A stretch of DNA of 64,000 nucleotides from JAFGXF01 sp963732595. GTDB taxonomy: Bacteria > Chloroflexota > Anaerolineae > Anaerolineales > Anaerolineaceae. The position numbers and the translations under genes are program-made. Numbering within the stretch: position 1 is the first letter of the stretch; each line of letters starts with the position of its first letter. Of this stretch, positions 27,308 to 36,366 are shown one piece after another. Under the pieces are notes generated by a model. The model was not told where the DNA came from and ran no database searches. It saw nothing but the letters and a program-made list of their open reading frames with translations. The stretch covers positions 1,798,001 through 1,862,000 of the forward strand of contig CAVSZZ010000002.1 in assembly GCA_963732595.1 (NCBI GenBank). The letters are read 5' to 3'.

Positions 27308-27937
27308 ATGAACGACGGGAAATCCATATCAACGAAAAATCGAAACAACTGGCTGCTCGACAGCCTGCTGGCTCTTTCAGGGCTGGTGGTCGGGTTGACC
27401 AGCATCTACTTCCTGTACCTGCCGCTGGATGGGAATCGCGGTGGGCGCAATCCATATTATGGACTCATCCTCCTCTTTGACCGCCATACCTGGAGCGACT
27501 TGCATACCTGGATCGGCCTGGCCATGACCGTCATCGCACTGGTTCACTTCATCATCCACTTCGACTGGGTGGTCAATATGACAAAAAAGGTGACCCGTGA
27601 AGCCCTTCAACGGAAGGCCATTCTGAACGCACGTGGGCGTTTCAATGTTTTCGTGGATGCCATGATCGGGTTGGGTTTCCTGGTCTCAGCCGGTACCGGT
27701 CTGATTTTCTTCCTGGTTGCCGGGGAGAACAGCCTGTTCACTCCCGCTGCGCGACTGGCTGCTGATACCACAATGCCGGACCTGATCCACACCTGGAGTG
27801 GGATCCTGATGATGGCTGCCGCAGTCGTGCATTTCGCCATCCACTGGCAGTGGGTGGTCAAGATCGCCCGGCGCATGTTCCAAAGGTCTTCAGCCCCGGC
27901 ACCGGTGATTGCACCCGTGTCTCAAGAAGTTATCTAA
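27308..27937 (+). CDS. DUF4405 membrane protein, cytochrome b-like
   Basis: 209 residues from ATG 27308, with GGAG upstream; an earlier in-frame start would add 41 residues without family support. Four membrane helices carry paired His: LHTWIGLAMTVIALVHFIIH and LIHTWSGILMMAAAVVHFAIHW, in which spaced His residues could bind two haems as in small b-type cytochromes. The loop between helices 1 and 2 (PLDGNRGGRNPYYG) faces outside. Likely a quinone or electron-carrier protein; partner unknown. The next gene, a small exported protein, starts 13 bases later. Confidence 0.78.
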   Translation: MNDGKSISTKNRNNWLLDSLLALSGLVVGLTSIYFLYLPLDGNRGGRNPYYGLILLFDRHTWSDLHTWIGLAMTVIALVHFIIHFDWVVNMTKKVTREALQRKAILNARGRFNVFVDAMIGLGFLVSAGTGLIFFLVAGENSLFTPAARLAADTTMPDLIHTWSGILMMAAAVVHFAIHWQWVVKIARRMFQRSSAPAPVIAPVSQEVI

Positions 27938-27950
27938 TAGAGGTTTGACC

Positions 27951-28391
27951 ATGTTGAAAAAATTGATCAATACGTTTGCGTTCCTGGTGGTGCTTGGTAT
28001 TTTGGTGGCCGGTGGTGTCATCCGAACCCAGGCAGTCATAGGAAGTGAACCCTCATTGAACGATACCCTCGAAGGGGCTGTTACCAGTCTCGAGGAAGCG
28101 ACAGCCTCAGACTGGGAAAGTCAGACAGGAACCGTGCAGAGTTGGGAGGATCAGATCCTGACGGTATTGATGGATACCGGTGAGTTGGTACTGGTCGAGG
28201 GACGCGGTGGGCGCTACCTTTCAGAAAAGGACTTCACCGCGGTACCTGGCGAGCGGGTCACCCTGACCGGCTTTTACGAGGTGGAGACCTTCGAGGTGGC
28301 GATCATCACCAATGAAACCACGGGTGTGACCATCCGTATGCGAGGTGAGGATGGACGCCCGGTGTGGGGATCCGGTGGCGGTGGGCAGTAG
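27951..28391 (+). CDS. Small exported protein, partner of DUF4405 protein
   Basis: 146 residues from ATG 27951. One N-terminal hydrophobic helix (FLVVLGILVAGGVI), then a soluble domain. The C-terminal 90 residues look like a small beta-barrel (QILTVLMDTGELVLVEGRG, GERVTLTGFYEVETFEVAIIT) of OB or YgiW-like type, which is only a pattern guess. The end is Gly-rich. It follows the DUF4405 gene in the same operon, so it may cap or gate that cytochrome-like protein outside the membrane. Confidence 0.65.
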   Translation: MLKKLINTFAFLVVLGILVAGGVIRTQAVIGSEPSLNDTLEGAVTSLEEATASDWESQTGTVQSWEDQILTVLMDTGELVLVEGRGGRYLSEKDFTAVPGERVTLTGFYEVETFEVAIITNETTGVTIRMRGEDGRPVWGSGGGGQ

Positions 28392-28405
28392 GTTGCGACT
28401 CACAC

Positions 28406-28442
28406 CTGCTCCAATCTCTCTTCTAAGATGAGATTGGAGCAG
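28406..28442. terminator. Intergenic hairpin between converging genes
   Basis: CTGCTCCAATCTC pairs perfectly with GAGATTGGAGCAG (13 bp, 11-base loop). It overlaps the last codons of the minus-strand membrane gene. There is no T-tract on either side, so it may act as a weak bidirectional terminator. Confidence 0.5.
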
Positions 28443-29112
28443 TCCTTCGCACGTCAATTGAATCCCTTGCTTTTATGGTCCGCCATACGAATACACCCGC
28501 CAATCCAAAACCAATCCCGAAATCCAGCCAATTGAATTGGGTCGGACGCAGCAGTCCCAGTGTCATTGCGTCTGCAGGCAGGGCTATCAAAGCATCGGCC
28601 ATGAAGGTATACAGCATGATCAAGACACCAGCGGACAGGAGAACCCAATCGGTAGGCCTGGCATGGAAAGGCATGCCTTTATCCGCTTTGATCACTGCAC
28701 AGGCACCGGCCAGGATCATCAGCACGGAGATCAAGACTGGCGCGAGGACGGGTCCCCACCACGGCAGTGGTATGAGGAATAGGATGTCCGGATCCAACAG
28801 CGTCGCTGGCCAATCGATGAAGACCTTGAGAAACACATAATAGAAGATATCCCAGGTACCGAACGCCACCATTGTGAAACCCAGCCGCGGTTGCAACTTT
28901 TGGCCGGCGATCCAGCCCACAGCCAGAAGCATGATCAGGGAGGCAGCTTCACGTCCGATCTCAATTGCCCCAATGTGTGGATCCAGCAGCGGTTGGCTGA
29001 CCATCAAGTCTTCGATGTGGCCTAGTTGGCGCAGGTAGACGACCACGGCTGATTCAAAGTAAGCCATGGCAATGGCAAACAACGCCATCCACTGGAGTTT
29101 TTTATCCTGCAT
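28423..29112 (-). CDS. Uncharacterised six-helix membrane protein
   Basis: 229 residues from the ATG at 29112 (MQDKKLQWMALFAIAMAYF). Six hydrophobic segments are evident: residues about 7-28, 53-68, 74-95, 116-137, 150-172 and 196-213. The first helix carries FESAVVVYLRQL, a motif I associate with a family of conserved membrane proteins of unknown function. No transport or catalytic signature. The terminal 12 residues are polar (DVRRTAPISS). Confidence 0.6.
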   Translation of the reverse strand: MQDKKLQWMALFAIAMAYFESAVVVYLRQLGHIEDLMVSQPLLDPHIGAIEIGREAASLIMLLAVGWIAGQKLQPRLGFTMVAFGTWDIFYYVFLKVFIDWPATLLDPDILFLIPLPWWGPVLAPVLISVLMILAGACAVIKADKGMPFHARPTDWVLLSAGVLIMLYTFMADALIALPADAMTLGLLRPTQFNWLDFGIGFGLAGVFVWRTIKARDSIDVRRTAPISS

Positions 29113-29344
29113 GTATTTTTCCTTCTGGCATATCGAAGCTATAACAGGGATTAATCTTGATTCCATGTCATTTATATTGGACGCGTAATAAACACAGGGC
29201 ATTGGCCGGGGGATTATTACGCCATCACTTTTCGAAATTGATGATAGGAGAAATTTGGAATCAGAAGCTGTCAGATACTATCTAAAATAATCGGATGGTC
29301 GAAATCCCCTCCCCAAATGGAAAATTTCTTCACTTCTCTAATAG

Positions 29345-29374
29345 CGTAGGGGCGCACAGCTGTGCGCCCCTACG
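29345..29374. repeat. Perfect 30-base palindrome, repeat copy 2
   Basis: CGTAGGGGCGCACAG followed immediately by its exact reverse complement. It shares the 13-base arm with 24118-24130, so both belong to one dispersed palindromic family. It lies in a 297-base gene-free stretch (29113-29409) upstream of the membrane protein gene; no other feature was seen there. Confidence 0.88.
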
Positions 29375-29409
29375 AGTGAGGATACACACATCTAACTCAT
29401 ATCTCTAGC

Positions 29410-31509
29410 TCATATCTTTACTCTCACATCCACCGCCCAGGCACCCTGGCCGGGAGGCAGCACGCGCAGCGGGTTGATCTCGATCTCCTTGATCTGCGGG
29501 AGTGCTTCGGCCAGACTGGCCAGGCGCAGCAGGGCATCCACCACCGCTTCTCGGTCAGCCACCGGGATGTTGCGGTAACCGGCCAGTTTCCTGCCAGCCC
29601 AGGTCCCCTCGAGCATCTGCTCGGCCTCGCGGCGCGAAAGCGGCGCCAGGGCAAAGACCACATCCTTCAGCCCTTCCACCTCCACACCACCGGAACCGAA
29701 CATGACCAGCGGGCCGAATTGCGGATCGCGCACGACACCTACGATCACTTCCTGTCCGGGCGGCAGCATATGTTGCAGTGTCACGCCCTCGATAAGAGCT
29801 TCTGGCCGGGCGGCTTTTACCCGGGATATCATATTGTCAAAGGCCACCCGCACGGCCGCTTGACTTTCGAGGTTGAGCGCCACGCCGCCCACGTCGGACT
29901 TATGACTGATCGCTTCTGATGCGATCTTCATCGCCACCGGATAGTCGATCCTTTCGGAGATTGCGACCGCTTCGGTGCTGTTCTTAGCCAGCAGGCTTTC
30001 CGCGGTGCGGATGCCAGCAGCCGCCATCAATTCGGCGGCCAGAGCTTGAGTTGCGAAACTGCCTGCCGGGGCTTTCGCCAGGCTTTTCTCGACGCGGTTT
30101 GTCCTGATGATGGGTGATTTTTCGATGGGTCGCTGTAACACTTTCAACGATTCAGCGCGCTGCCACAGGACACCCAGCGCATTCACTGCCCGTTCAGAGA
30201 AACGGAAATCAACCACCTCGTTGGCTCTCAGGAATGCCAGGCTCTCCTGGATCAGGCTGTCACCCATCGGCACCACCACCACGGGTTTCTCAGAGGTCTG
30301 GATGATCGGGATGATGGCCTTGGCCACTGCGCCGGCTGCAAAGGCAGGCGGGGGCGGTACGATCACCATGGCCATATCCATACCCGGATCCTCCAGCAAT
30401 AATTTCAGACAGACGGCATAAGCATCCGGAGGTGCGGAGGCCAGGATGTCGACCGGATTATTCAAACTGGCGAAGGGTGGCAGCACGGCACGCATACCTG
30501 TCAGGGTTTCCTGAGACAGGACCGCCAGCTCAAGCTTGTTGGCTTCCAGTGAGTCCGCGGCAGTCACGCCCGGTCCGCCGGCATTGGTCAGAATAGCCAC
30601 ACGGTTCCCCCTTGGCAGCGGGCACCATGCCAACACGCGTGCCCAGTGGAAAGCTTCCTCGGTGTTATCCGCACGCAGAATGCCGGCTTTTCGAAAAGCG
30701 GCGTCATAGGCAGCTTCTGCTCCGGCCAGAGCGCCAGTGTGCGACGCGGCCGCTTTCTGCCCGGCCACCGAACGCCCAACCTTCAGGGCGATAATGGGTT
30801 TCTTCAGGCTGGCCTTGCGTGCTTCTTCCATAAAGCGCCGGCCATCCCGGATGGATTCGATATAGAGCGTGATGACGCGCGTATTGGGGTCATCCGCCGT
30901 CAGGGTCAGCAGGTCGGTCTCGTTCACATCCACCTGGTTGCCCAGGCTGACCAGGCGCGACAGGCCCATGCCCTGGCCGCGCATCCAGTCGGTCAGCGCG
31001 GCGCAGATCGCGCCTGAATGCGAAAGGAAGGCTAACGGACCCGGAGCGGGTGGGGGAGGCGGCAGGAAGGTGGTATCCACCGGTAAATGGGTATCCAGCA
31101 GCCCGATGCAGTTGGGACCGATCAGGCGCATGCCATGCTTTTTCGCGATCTTCAGGCATTCTTCCTCGAGCGCGGCTCCCTCCGGACCGGCTTCACGGAA
31201 ACCGCCGGTGGCAATGATGACTGCCTTAATCCCACGCGCGGCGCAGGCTTTAAGCGTTTCAGGCACTGCCGGCGCAGCCACCAGGATGACCGCCAGGTCG
31301 ACGGGGTTGGGCACCTGCTTGACGGTCTTATAGAGAGGCCGTTCGAATAGGGTTCCTCCCTTGGGGTTGACATAATGCATGGCACCTGTGTAACCGGAGC
31401 GCAGCAGGTTGCGCGCCATGACGTAGCCGAGCTTGGCCGGATCGGTGGAAGCGCCGATGATGACGACACCTTTGGGTGAGAAGAAGGTTTTCAGGGTTTG
31501 ATCGCTCAT
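29410..31509 (-). CDS. Acyl-CoA synthetase (ADP-forming), alpha-beta fusion
   Basis: 699 residues. N-terminal CoA-binding domain (GVVIGAS-like VVIIGASTDPAKLGYVMARNL), then ligase-CoA domains with PNCIGLLDT, FLSHSGAICAALTDW and the phosphohistidine site in AAASHTGALAG. The C-terminal 230 residues are an ATP-grasp domain (YPVAMKIASEAISHKSDVGGV, QEVIVGVVRDPQFGPLVMFG). It converts acetyl- or acyl-CoA plus ADP and Pi to acid plus ATP, an energy-conserving step in fermenters, or runs in reverse. The single-chain fusion is the common bacterial form. It is not part of an obvious operon. Confidence 0.93.
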   Translation of the reverse strand: MSDQTLKTFFSPKGVVIIGASTDPAKLGYVMARNLLRSGYTGAMHYVNPKGGTLFERPLYKTVKQVPNPVDLAVILVAAPAVPETLKACAARGIKAVIIATGGFREAGPEGAALEEECLKIAKKHGMRLIGPNCIGLLDTHLPVDTTFLPPPPPAPGPLAFLSHSGAICAALTDWMRGQGMGLSRLVSLGNQVDVNETDLLTLTADDPNTRVITLYIESIRDGRRFMEEARKASLKKPIIALKVGRSVAGQKAAASHTGALAGAEAAYDAAFRKAGILRADNTEEAFHWARVLAWCPLPRGNRVAILTNAGGPGVTAADSLEANKLELAVLSQETLTGMRAVLPPFASLNNPVDILASAPPDAYAVCLKLLLEDPGMDMAMVIVPPPPAFAAGAVAKAIIPIIQTSEKPVVVVPMGDSLIQESLAFLRANEVVDFRFSERAVNALGVLWQRAESLKVLQRPIEKSPIIRTNRVEKSLAKAPAGSFATQALAAELMAAAGIRTAESLLAKNSTEAVAISERIDYPVAMKIASEAISHKSDVGGVALNLESQAAVRVAFDNMISRVKAARPEALIEGVTLQHMLPPGQEVIVGVVRDPQFGPLVMFGSGGVEVEGLKDVVFALAPLSRREAEQMLEGTWAGRKLAGYRNIPVADREAVVDALLRLASLAEALPQIKEIEINPLRVLPPGQGAWAVDVRVKI

Positions 31510-31654
31510 GTTATCTCGGTAGAATAAGATTGGACTGCCATGAGATTATAACAAACGCTTGGCTCATGGTACGGATGCTGATAAACACAGTGCATCCACC
31601 AGGGCGTTTGTATTTTATCCTCGACTACCCAGGACTCAGGCGTATTGAGATCTT

Positions 31655-32461
31655 TCATTTGTGTGAATTATTTGATCGCGCCCAGAAGATCGATCTGCGC
31701 GAATCTGGGGTATATGGGGTTCCAGAATAATCGCCCATATGATCCTGAATTTTAAAATCGAACTCATCAAGCCATTGTTTGATTTCATTCGTGCTGACCG
31801 GATGTTTTTGCTGTATGAACTCTTTTTCGATGCTTGTACCTTCCGGAGTGGTGATCCTGACCATCCGATGAAATTTGACCAAACGATTGGTAACATCGAA
31901 CCAGATGGGCTCCAATATATTTTCAACGTGTGTCCCATCCGAGCAGGTGCCCGATAGGGGTGACCTGACGCTTTCTCTGAACTGCCAGGAAGCATCCAGA
32001 TCCCCTTCCATGTGATCGTTATCGATGTAAAGGTAACCACCTGGTTCAAGTGCATAAGATGCAAATTGAACACAGCGGCGTTGTTCGACAGGCGATGCCA
32101 ATTCGTAGAAACAATTACACCCCAGGATCACGATACTGAAACCGGTTGGCCATTCTCCTGCCAGGACATCGGTATGGATCAGCGTGATCCGTTCGTGACC
32201 CGGTGCCTGATGGATTATCTTGCTTCTCGCATGGTCCAGCATTGCCAGCGATTGATCCATGCCAGAAACGGTATGCCCGTCCTGGATCAGAGGGATGAGC
32301 AAACGGCCAGTTCCGCAAAAAGGTTCCAGGATCCTTTGAGCCTTTTGATGACCGATCAGTTTTCGGATCAGATCGAGATCCTCCGATTCATTTTCCACCC
32401 GATCGTAGATTTCAGCGATGTGCCGGTCAAAGTCATAGAGATTGGTTTGATTAATGCTCAT
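31655..32461 (-). CDS. Class I SAM-dependent methyltransferase
   Basis: 268 residues from the ATG at 32461 (MSINQTNLYDF); ten more residues are possible upstream. Motif I is ILEPFCGTGRLLIPL, motif II VSGMDQSLAML, and motif IV VILGCNCFYEL. The C-terminal part has no distinctive sub-family signature; substrate unknown. It is divergent from the PsiE-family gene, with 134 bases between. Confidence 0.82.
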   Translation of the reverse strand: MSINQTNLYDFDRHIAEIYDRVENESEDLDLIRKLIGHQKAQRILEPFCGTGRLLIPLIQDGHTVSGMDQSLAMLDHARSKIIHQAPGHERITLIHTDVLAGEWPTGFSIVILGCNCFYELASPVEQRRCVQFASYALEPGGYLYIDNDHMEGDLDASWQFRESVRSPLSGTCSDGTHVENILEPIWFDVTNRLVKFHRMVRITTPEGTSIEKEFIQQKHPVSTNEIKQWLDEFDFKIQDHMGDYSGTPYTPDSRRSIFWARSNNSHK

Positions 32462-32537
32462 GGGTATGGGTATTATATTAGTCAGCTGCATTCATGTAAA
32501 CTTGGGTTTCCTATGGAGTGGCAAGAAGCTGTACCGG

Positions 32538-32565
32538 TTACATAACTCATAAAGTATCCTATAAT
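32538..32565 (+). promoter_or_regulatory. Probable promoter of the PsiE-family gene
   Basis: TATAAT at 32560-32565, with TTACAT 16 bases upstream at 32538-32543. A start near 32572 precedes the ribosome site and the ATG at 32596. Confidence 0.45.
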
Positions 32566-32595
32566 TAACCAACATTGTATCAAGGGAGTATCGAA

Positions 32596-33033
32596 ATGAC
32601 GAAAGTGATGGATTGGTTCGAACGGTTCGTGGTATATACCCTGATCGTCCTGATGATGCTGATCATCTTATTGTCACTGGCTGGTTTTATCATCATCCTG
32701 GTCCAGGATGTCAGCCGGCAGCCGGTCACCATCTTTAACATCGATCAAATATTGGAGTTCTTCGGGTATGTGCTCCTGGTTCTGATCGGAGTGGAATTAC
32801 TCGACACCATCCGGGCATACTTGCAGGAACACGTCGTGCATGTGGAGGTCGTCCTGGAAGTCGCCTTGATCGCGGTGGCACGCAAGATCATCATCCTGGA
32901 ACTCAAAGCGGTATCCCCTGAGACCCTTTTTGGGATCGCTGCGCTGGTGGCTGCCCTGGCTTTGGCATTCTTCCTGGAAAAACGCGGACGTAAACCGGCG
33001 AAGAAAACCGTCAATAAAATCCTGCCGGAATAG
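32596..33033 (+). CDS. PsiE-family membrane protein
   Basis: 145 residues, ATG 32596 preceded by AAGGGA. Four helices; the loop between helices two and three has the family's LLVLIGVELLDTIRAYLQEH, and the third helix VVLEVALIAVARKIIILEL. This is the phosphate-starvation-inducible PsiE fold (PF06146); the biochemical role is unknown. A ROK kinase follows after 13 bases in the same direction. Confidence 0.85.
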   Translation: MTKVMDWFERFVVYTLIVLMMLIILLSLAGFIIILVQDVSRQPVTIFNIDQILEFFGYVLLVLIGVELLDTIRAYLQEHVVHVEVVLEVALIAVARKIIILELKAVSPETLFGIAALVAALALAFFLEKRGRKPAKKTVNKILPE

Positions 33034-33046
33034 GAGCGAATGACGA

Positions 33047-33967
33047 ATGCCCGATCTCAATAAGCTGCAGCTCTTTGGTGGCATCGAAGGCGGCGGGACC
33101 AAGTTCGTCTGTGCTGTCGGCAGCTCACCGGAGGAAATCCGGGCCGAGGTCCGTTTTGCGACCACCGAGCCCGCGGAAACCATCCAGAAAACGGTAGATT
33201 TCTTTTGTGGCCAGATCAAGCTGCTCGGACCACTAACACGGCTTGGGCTGGCTTGTTTCGGTCCGGTTGACCTGCGGCCGGATTCTCCTACCTATGGCTT
33301 CATCACCTCAACCCCCAAGCCGGGCTGGGCGAATGTGGATATCCTGGGCGGCATCTCGCGCGGTCTGGGAGTCAAGGTCGCTTTTGACACGGATGTGAAC
33401 GGGGCTGCGCTGGGGGAGTGGCGCTGGGGTGCCGGGCAGGGAGTAAACTCATTGATCTACCTGACGGTTGGCACCGGCATCGGTGGCGGAGCACTGGTGG
33501 ATGGGCGGCCTGTTCACGGCCTGGTGCACCCGGAGATGGGCCACATGCTCATCCCGCACGACTTTAATTTGGATCCTTTCAGCGGAGCCTGCCCCTATCA
33601 TGGTGATTGCCTGGAGGGTCTGGCAACCGGAGTCGCCATGGAAAAACGCTGGGGAGCACGCGCGGAGGAACTTCCTCCTGACCATCCGGCCTGGGCATTG
33701 GAAGCCGAACACCTGGCCGCTGGCCTGGTTAACCTGATCCTGGCCTACTCGCCCGAGCGAATCATCCTGGGAGGCGGGGTCATGCAACAGCCACAATTGT
33801 TCCCGCTCATCCGGGAGAGGGTGAGGACGAAGCTGGCTGGGTATGTGGCTTCTCCGGCAATTAGCGAGCAAATCGAAAACTATATTATCCCGCCCGGGCT
33901 TGGTAATCGCGTGGGTGTGCTGGGTGCCATCGCGCTGGCAGAAATGTCGATAACGTCCTCGCCATAA
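33047..33967 (+). CDS. ROK-family fructokinase
   Basis: 306 residues. N-terminal phosphate loop GGIEGGGTKFVCAVG; catalytic Asp in FDTDVNGAALGEWRWG; second loop LTVGTGIGGGALVDG. The zinc site of this subfamily is H-x-n-C-x2-H-x2-C: the His of HPEMGHM, then ACPYHGDCLEG. The subfamily (Bacillus YdhR/GmuE-like) phosphorylates fructose and sometimes mannose. Co-transcribed with the PsiE-family gene. Confidence 0.9.
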   Translation: MPDLNKLQLFGGIEGGGTKFVCAVGSSPEEIRAEVRFATTEPAETIQKTVDFFCGQIKLLGPLTRLGLACFGPVDLRPDSPTYGFITSTPKPGWANVDILGGISRGLGVKVAFDTDVNGAALGEWRWGAGQGVNSLIYLTVGTGIGGGALVDGRPVHGLVHPEMGHMLIPHDFNLDPFSGACPYHGDCLEGLATGVAMEKRWGARAEELPPDHPAWALEAEHLAAGLVNLILAYSPERIILGGGVMQQPQLFPLIRERVRTKLAGYVASPAISEQIENYIIPPGLGNRVGVLGAIALAEMSITSSP

Positions 33968-34013
33968 TCAGGATGTGTTAAAATCCATTATCCTCAAATA
34001 CAAAGGATATCGT

Positions 34014-34532
34014 ATGTCCCCACAAAAACAGTACTCCAATCCCCCTGAATTCAAGATCGATCTCAAGAAGAAATACAGCGCCACTTTCAAGACTGACAAG
34101 GGTGACATCGTTTGCGAACTTTTCGCAACCAAGGCTCCCCAGACGGTCAACAACCTGGTCTTCCTGGCACGCGAAGGCTTCTACGACAATACTATCTTCC
34201 ACCGCGTGATCAACGATTTCATGGTGCAGGGTGGTGACCCAACCGGCACCGGCATGGGCGGACCCGGCTACCAATTCAAGGACGAGTTCGACCCTTCCCT
34301 TAAACACGATCGACCCGGTATCCTCTCGATGGCAAATGCCGGCCCGGGCACCAATGGCAGCCAGTTCTTCATCACACACGTGCCGACGCCCTGGCTGAAC
34401 GGCAAGCACACCGTCTTCGGGGTGGTGGTCAAGGGCTTTGATGTCCTGATGTCCATCCCGGTGCGTGACCCCAGCCGGCGGGATGCCCCGGCAGTGACCC
34501 TGAAGACGATCGAGATCACGGAAACCGCCTGA
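34014..34532 (+). CDS. Cyclophilin-type peptidyl-prolyl isomerase
   Basis: 172 residues from ATG 34014, with AAAGGA upstream; an in-frame start 39 bases earlier lacks one. The active-site loop FHRVINDFMVQGGDPTGTG, GPGTNGSQFFIT and LNGKHTVFGVV carry the catalytic Arg, Phe, Gln and His. No signal peptide, so cytoplasmic. It accelerates proline isomerisation during folding. A terminator lies 23 bases after the stop. Confidence 0.95.
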   Translation: MSPQKQYSNPPEFKIDLKKKYSATFKTDKGDIVCELFATKAPQTVNNLVFLAREGFYDNTIFHRVINDFMVQGGDPTGTGMGGPGYQFKDEFDPSLKHDRPGILSMANAGPGTNGSQFFITHVPTPWLNGKHTVFGVVVKGFDVLMSIPVRDPSRRDAPAVTLKTIEITETA

Positions 34533-34555
34533 GTTGATCTGCTTCTTTATTATTG

Positions 34556-34588
34556 AAGACCGCCAGTTTTTGGCCGGCGGTCTTTTTT
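34556..34588 (+). terminator. Terminator after the cyclophilin gene
   Basis: AAGACCGCC and GGCGGTCTT form a 9-bp stem followed by a T-run (34583-34588). The run overlaps the stop codon of the minus-strand HIT-family gene that converges here. Confidence 0.85.
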
Positions 34589-35027
34589 ATTTCAGTCGAC
34601 GGGTGATGGCCTCCGCCAGGGCTTTGATCAACGGCGCATCCCGGTCGGGATCGACCGGGTTCCCGGACATCACTTCGGGCGGGTATGCCCAGGGGTGATT
34701 GTGAAGCATGTCATCCGGTTCTGAAAGATAGCGCGGAACGATATGAGCATGCAAAAGGGGCAGGTTATTTCCCGCAATGGCATAGTTAATACGGTGGGAA
34801 TCTGTGACCTCCAGCAGGGCATCCCCGATCAGGCTCATATCCAACAGGAAGCGTTCCCGGGCTGATGATTCCAGCGCATTCAGCGAAGGCACGAGCGGCT
34901 CTGCGGTCAGAATGCAGTACCCGCGCAGGTATTGCATGTTGGCCAGCTGAGCTCGGCCGGATGGCATGCGGCAGATCATGGTGGCTTTATCCTGTTTCAT
35001 CAGCCTGGCTACATTAGGTTTACTCAT
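34587..35027 (-). CDS. HIT-family hydrolase
   Basis: 146 residues from the ATG at 35027; the upstream extension overlaps the preceding gene and has no match. The histidine-triad region reads LPLLHAHIVPRYL, in which HAH-x-x-P-R-Y is the form seen in a divergent HIT subgroup. NNLPLLHAH supplies the conserved Asn/His before it. HIT enzymes hydrolyse nucleotide conjugates. Its start lies only two bases after the stop of the GT87-like gene, so the two are probably transcribed together. Confidence 0.8.
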   Translation of the reverse strand: MSKPNVARLMKQDKATMICRMPSGRAQLANMQYLRGYCILTAEPLVPSLNALESSARERFLLDMSLIGDALLEVTDSHRINYAIAGNNLPLLHAHIVPRYLSEPDDMLHNHPWAYPPEVMSGNPVDPDRDAPLIKALAEAITRRLK

Positions 35028-35029
35028 GG

Positions 35030-36316
35030 TTAGGGTCCATCCAGTTCGACCGGGTTCCGACTTTTTTGGATTAATCCGAATAGGACGCAGGTGGACAGCA
35101 GCATCGCGATCAGCAGGGGAAAGCTGTTTTGCAGCCAAAGCGGCCGATAATACAGCCCGAACAGGGTGATCGCGAAGGACAGACAGAGCACACCTGTGAC
35201 AATGCTCATCCAGGCAGCCGTCCGTTTATCGCGGACTTTGATCTCAGACAGGCAGACGATCAGATACGAGACGACTGGAGGCAGCAGGCTCAGTTTATAA
35301 TCATGGCTTGTGGAGGGGATCAGAAGACACCCGAGCATGCATCCCAGCATCAGATAAGGATGATAGGGTGGCAAGTGTTTCCGATAAGTCTGGATGATCA
35401 GGAACAGGATGCAGGCTGCCACCAAGGCCAGGAGGAACGCCTGGAGTCCGGTGCCATACTGTTCAACGAATAGGACCAGATTCGAGCTGTATAGCTCGGG
35501 TTTGTATCGCGGCAAATTAATAAAGGAACTGATCGAATGGTTGCCCAACCAGGTAAAACCGGGATAACGAAGCTGGGTCAACATGGCCTGTTTAAAATCC
35601 AAAAATGGTTGCAGACCGAGTGTGAATAGAAGGAGAAAATTTGCCAGCAGCAACGCGCCCCACCTCTTGAGATGCGTGCTGACCGGTTGGGAATAATCGA
35701 TCAAAGCCACGATGAAGATCAGTGGGTAGATTTTCAATTGGACGGCGATGCAAATCAACAGGTAGGCAGCAAACCGGAAACGGGGGTGGAAGTGGAACAA
35801 ATAGATCGCTGCAATGCACAGGAACATCGCGATCAAGTCATATTGACCGCGCTCCAGTTCGAACAGGACGCCATATGAAAACAGGCTGATCAATAGGATT
35901 GCGACCGTCCAGCCGGATCGGAAAATCGAATCTTTCTTTAACCGCAGGAAAAGCATGAACAAGCCTGCCAGGGACAAGAAGGATAAAAGGCTGACGATCG
36001 TGTATGCTAAAGTAAAATCCAGCCGGGTTAAAGGGGCGAAGATCACGGTTTCCAGGGGCGTGTAATAATTGGATCCTATATAGGGTGAACCATCGGTTAA
36101 CCAGGCGCGGCTGAAATTAAGATTGTACTGGAGGTCCATCCCGATCGGGTCGAGACGGGGGAATGTCTCAAAAGGGCTGAAGGTATGATCGGCGTTGAAG
36201 AAGGAAGGAGACACAAAAAAGACACCATAACAGATCAGCAGGCTGATCACCAGCCAGGGTAAGACCTGAATGGTATAGCCTTCATCCCCTCGCATCGATG
36301 TACGTTTCTTCTCCAT
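35030..36316 (-). CDS. GT87-like (DUF2029) membrane glycosyltransferase
   Basis: 428 residues, about eleven helices. The loop after the first helix contains acidic residues (FPRLDPIGMDLQYN). The family's GQ motif occurs in LFELERGQYDLIAMFL and the K-x-Y-P motif in AVQLKIYPLIF. These features mark polyprenol-phosphate-mannose-dependent mannosyltransferases and relatives. Sugar and acceptor unknown. A second DUF2029-like protein is encoded at 36945 on the other strand. Confidence 0.8.
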   Translation of the reverse strand: MEKKRTSMRGDEGYTIQVLPWLVISLLICYGVFFVSPSFFNADHTFSPFETFPRLDPIGMDLQYNLNFSRAWLTDGSPYIGSNYYTPLETVIFAPLTRLDFTLAYTIVSLLSFLSLAGLFMLFLRLKKDSIFRSGWTVAILLISLFSYGVLFELERGQYDLIAMFLCIAAIYLFHFHPRFRFAAYLLICIAVQLKIYPLIFIVALIDYSQPVSTHLKRWGALLLANFLLLFTLGLQPFLDFKQAMLTQLRYPGFTWLGNHSISSFINLPRYKPELYSSNLVLFVEQYGTGLQAFLLALVAACILFLIIQTYRKHLPPYHPYLMLGCMLGCLLIPSTSHDYKLSLLPPVVSYLIVCLSEIKVRDKRTAAWMSIVTGVLCLSFAITLFGLYYRPLWLQNSFPLLIAMLLSTCVLFGLIQKSRNPVELDGP

Positions 36317-36366
36317 GCACCACCTCCCCGCATCTATTATAGTACTTTGAACTGAAACGATCCGGA

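Noticed and set aside
29410..31509. Plus-strand open frames opposite the acyl-CoA synthetase
   Set aside because: They are shadows of the synthetase reading frame with no independent coding features.
32620..32645. tRNA T-arm-like GGTTCGAA sequence
   Set aside because: It lies inside the PsiE-family coding region and no cloverleaf surrounds it; no tRNA genes were seen anywhere in the window.
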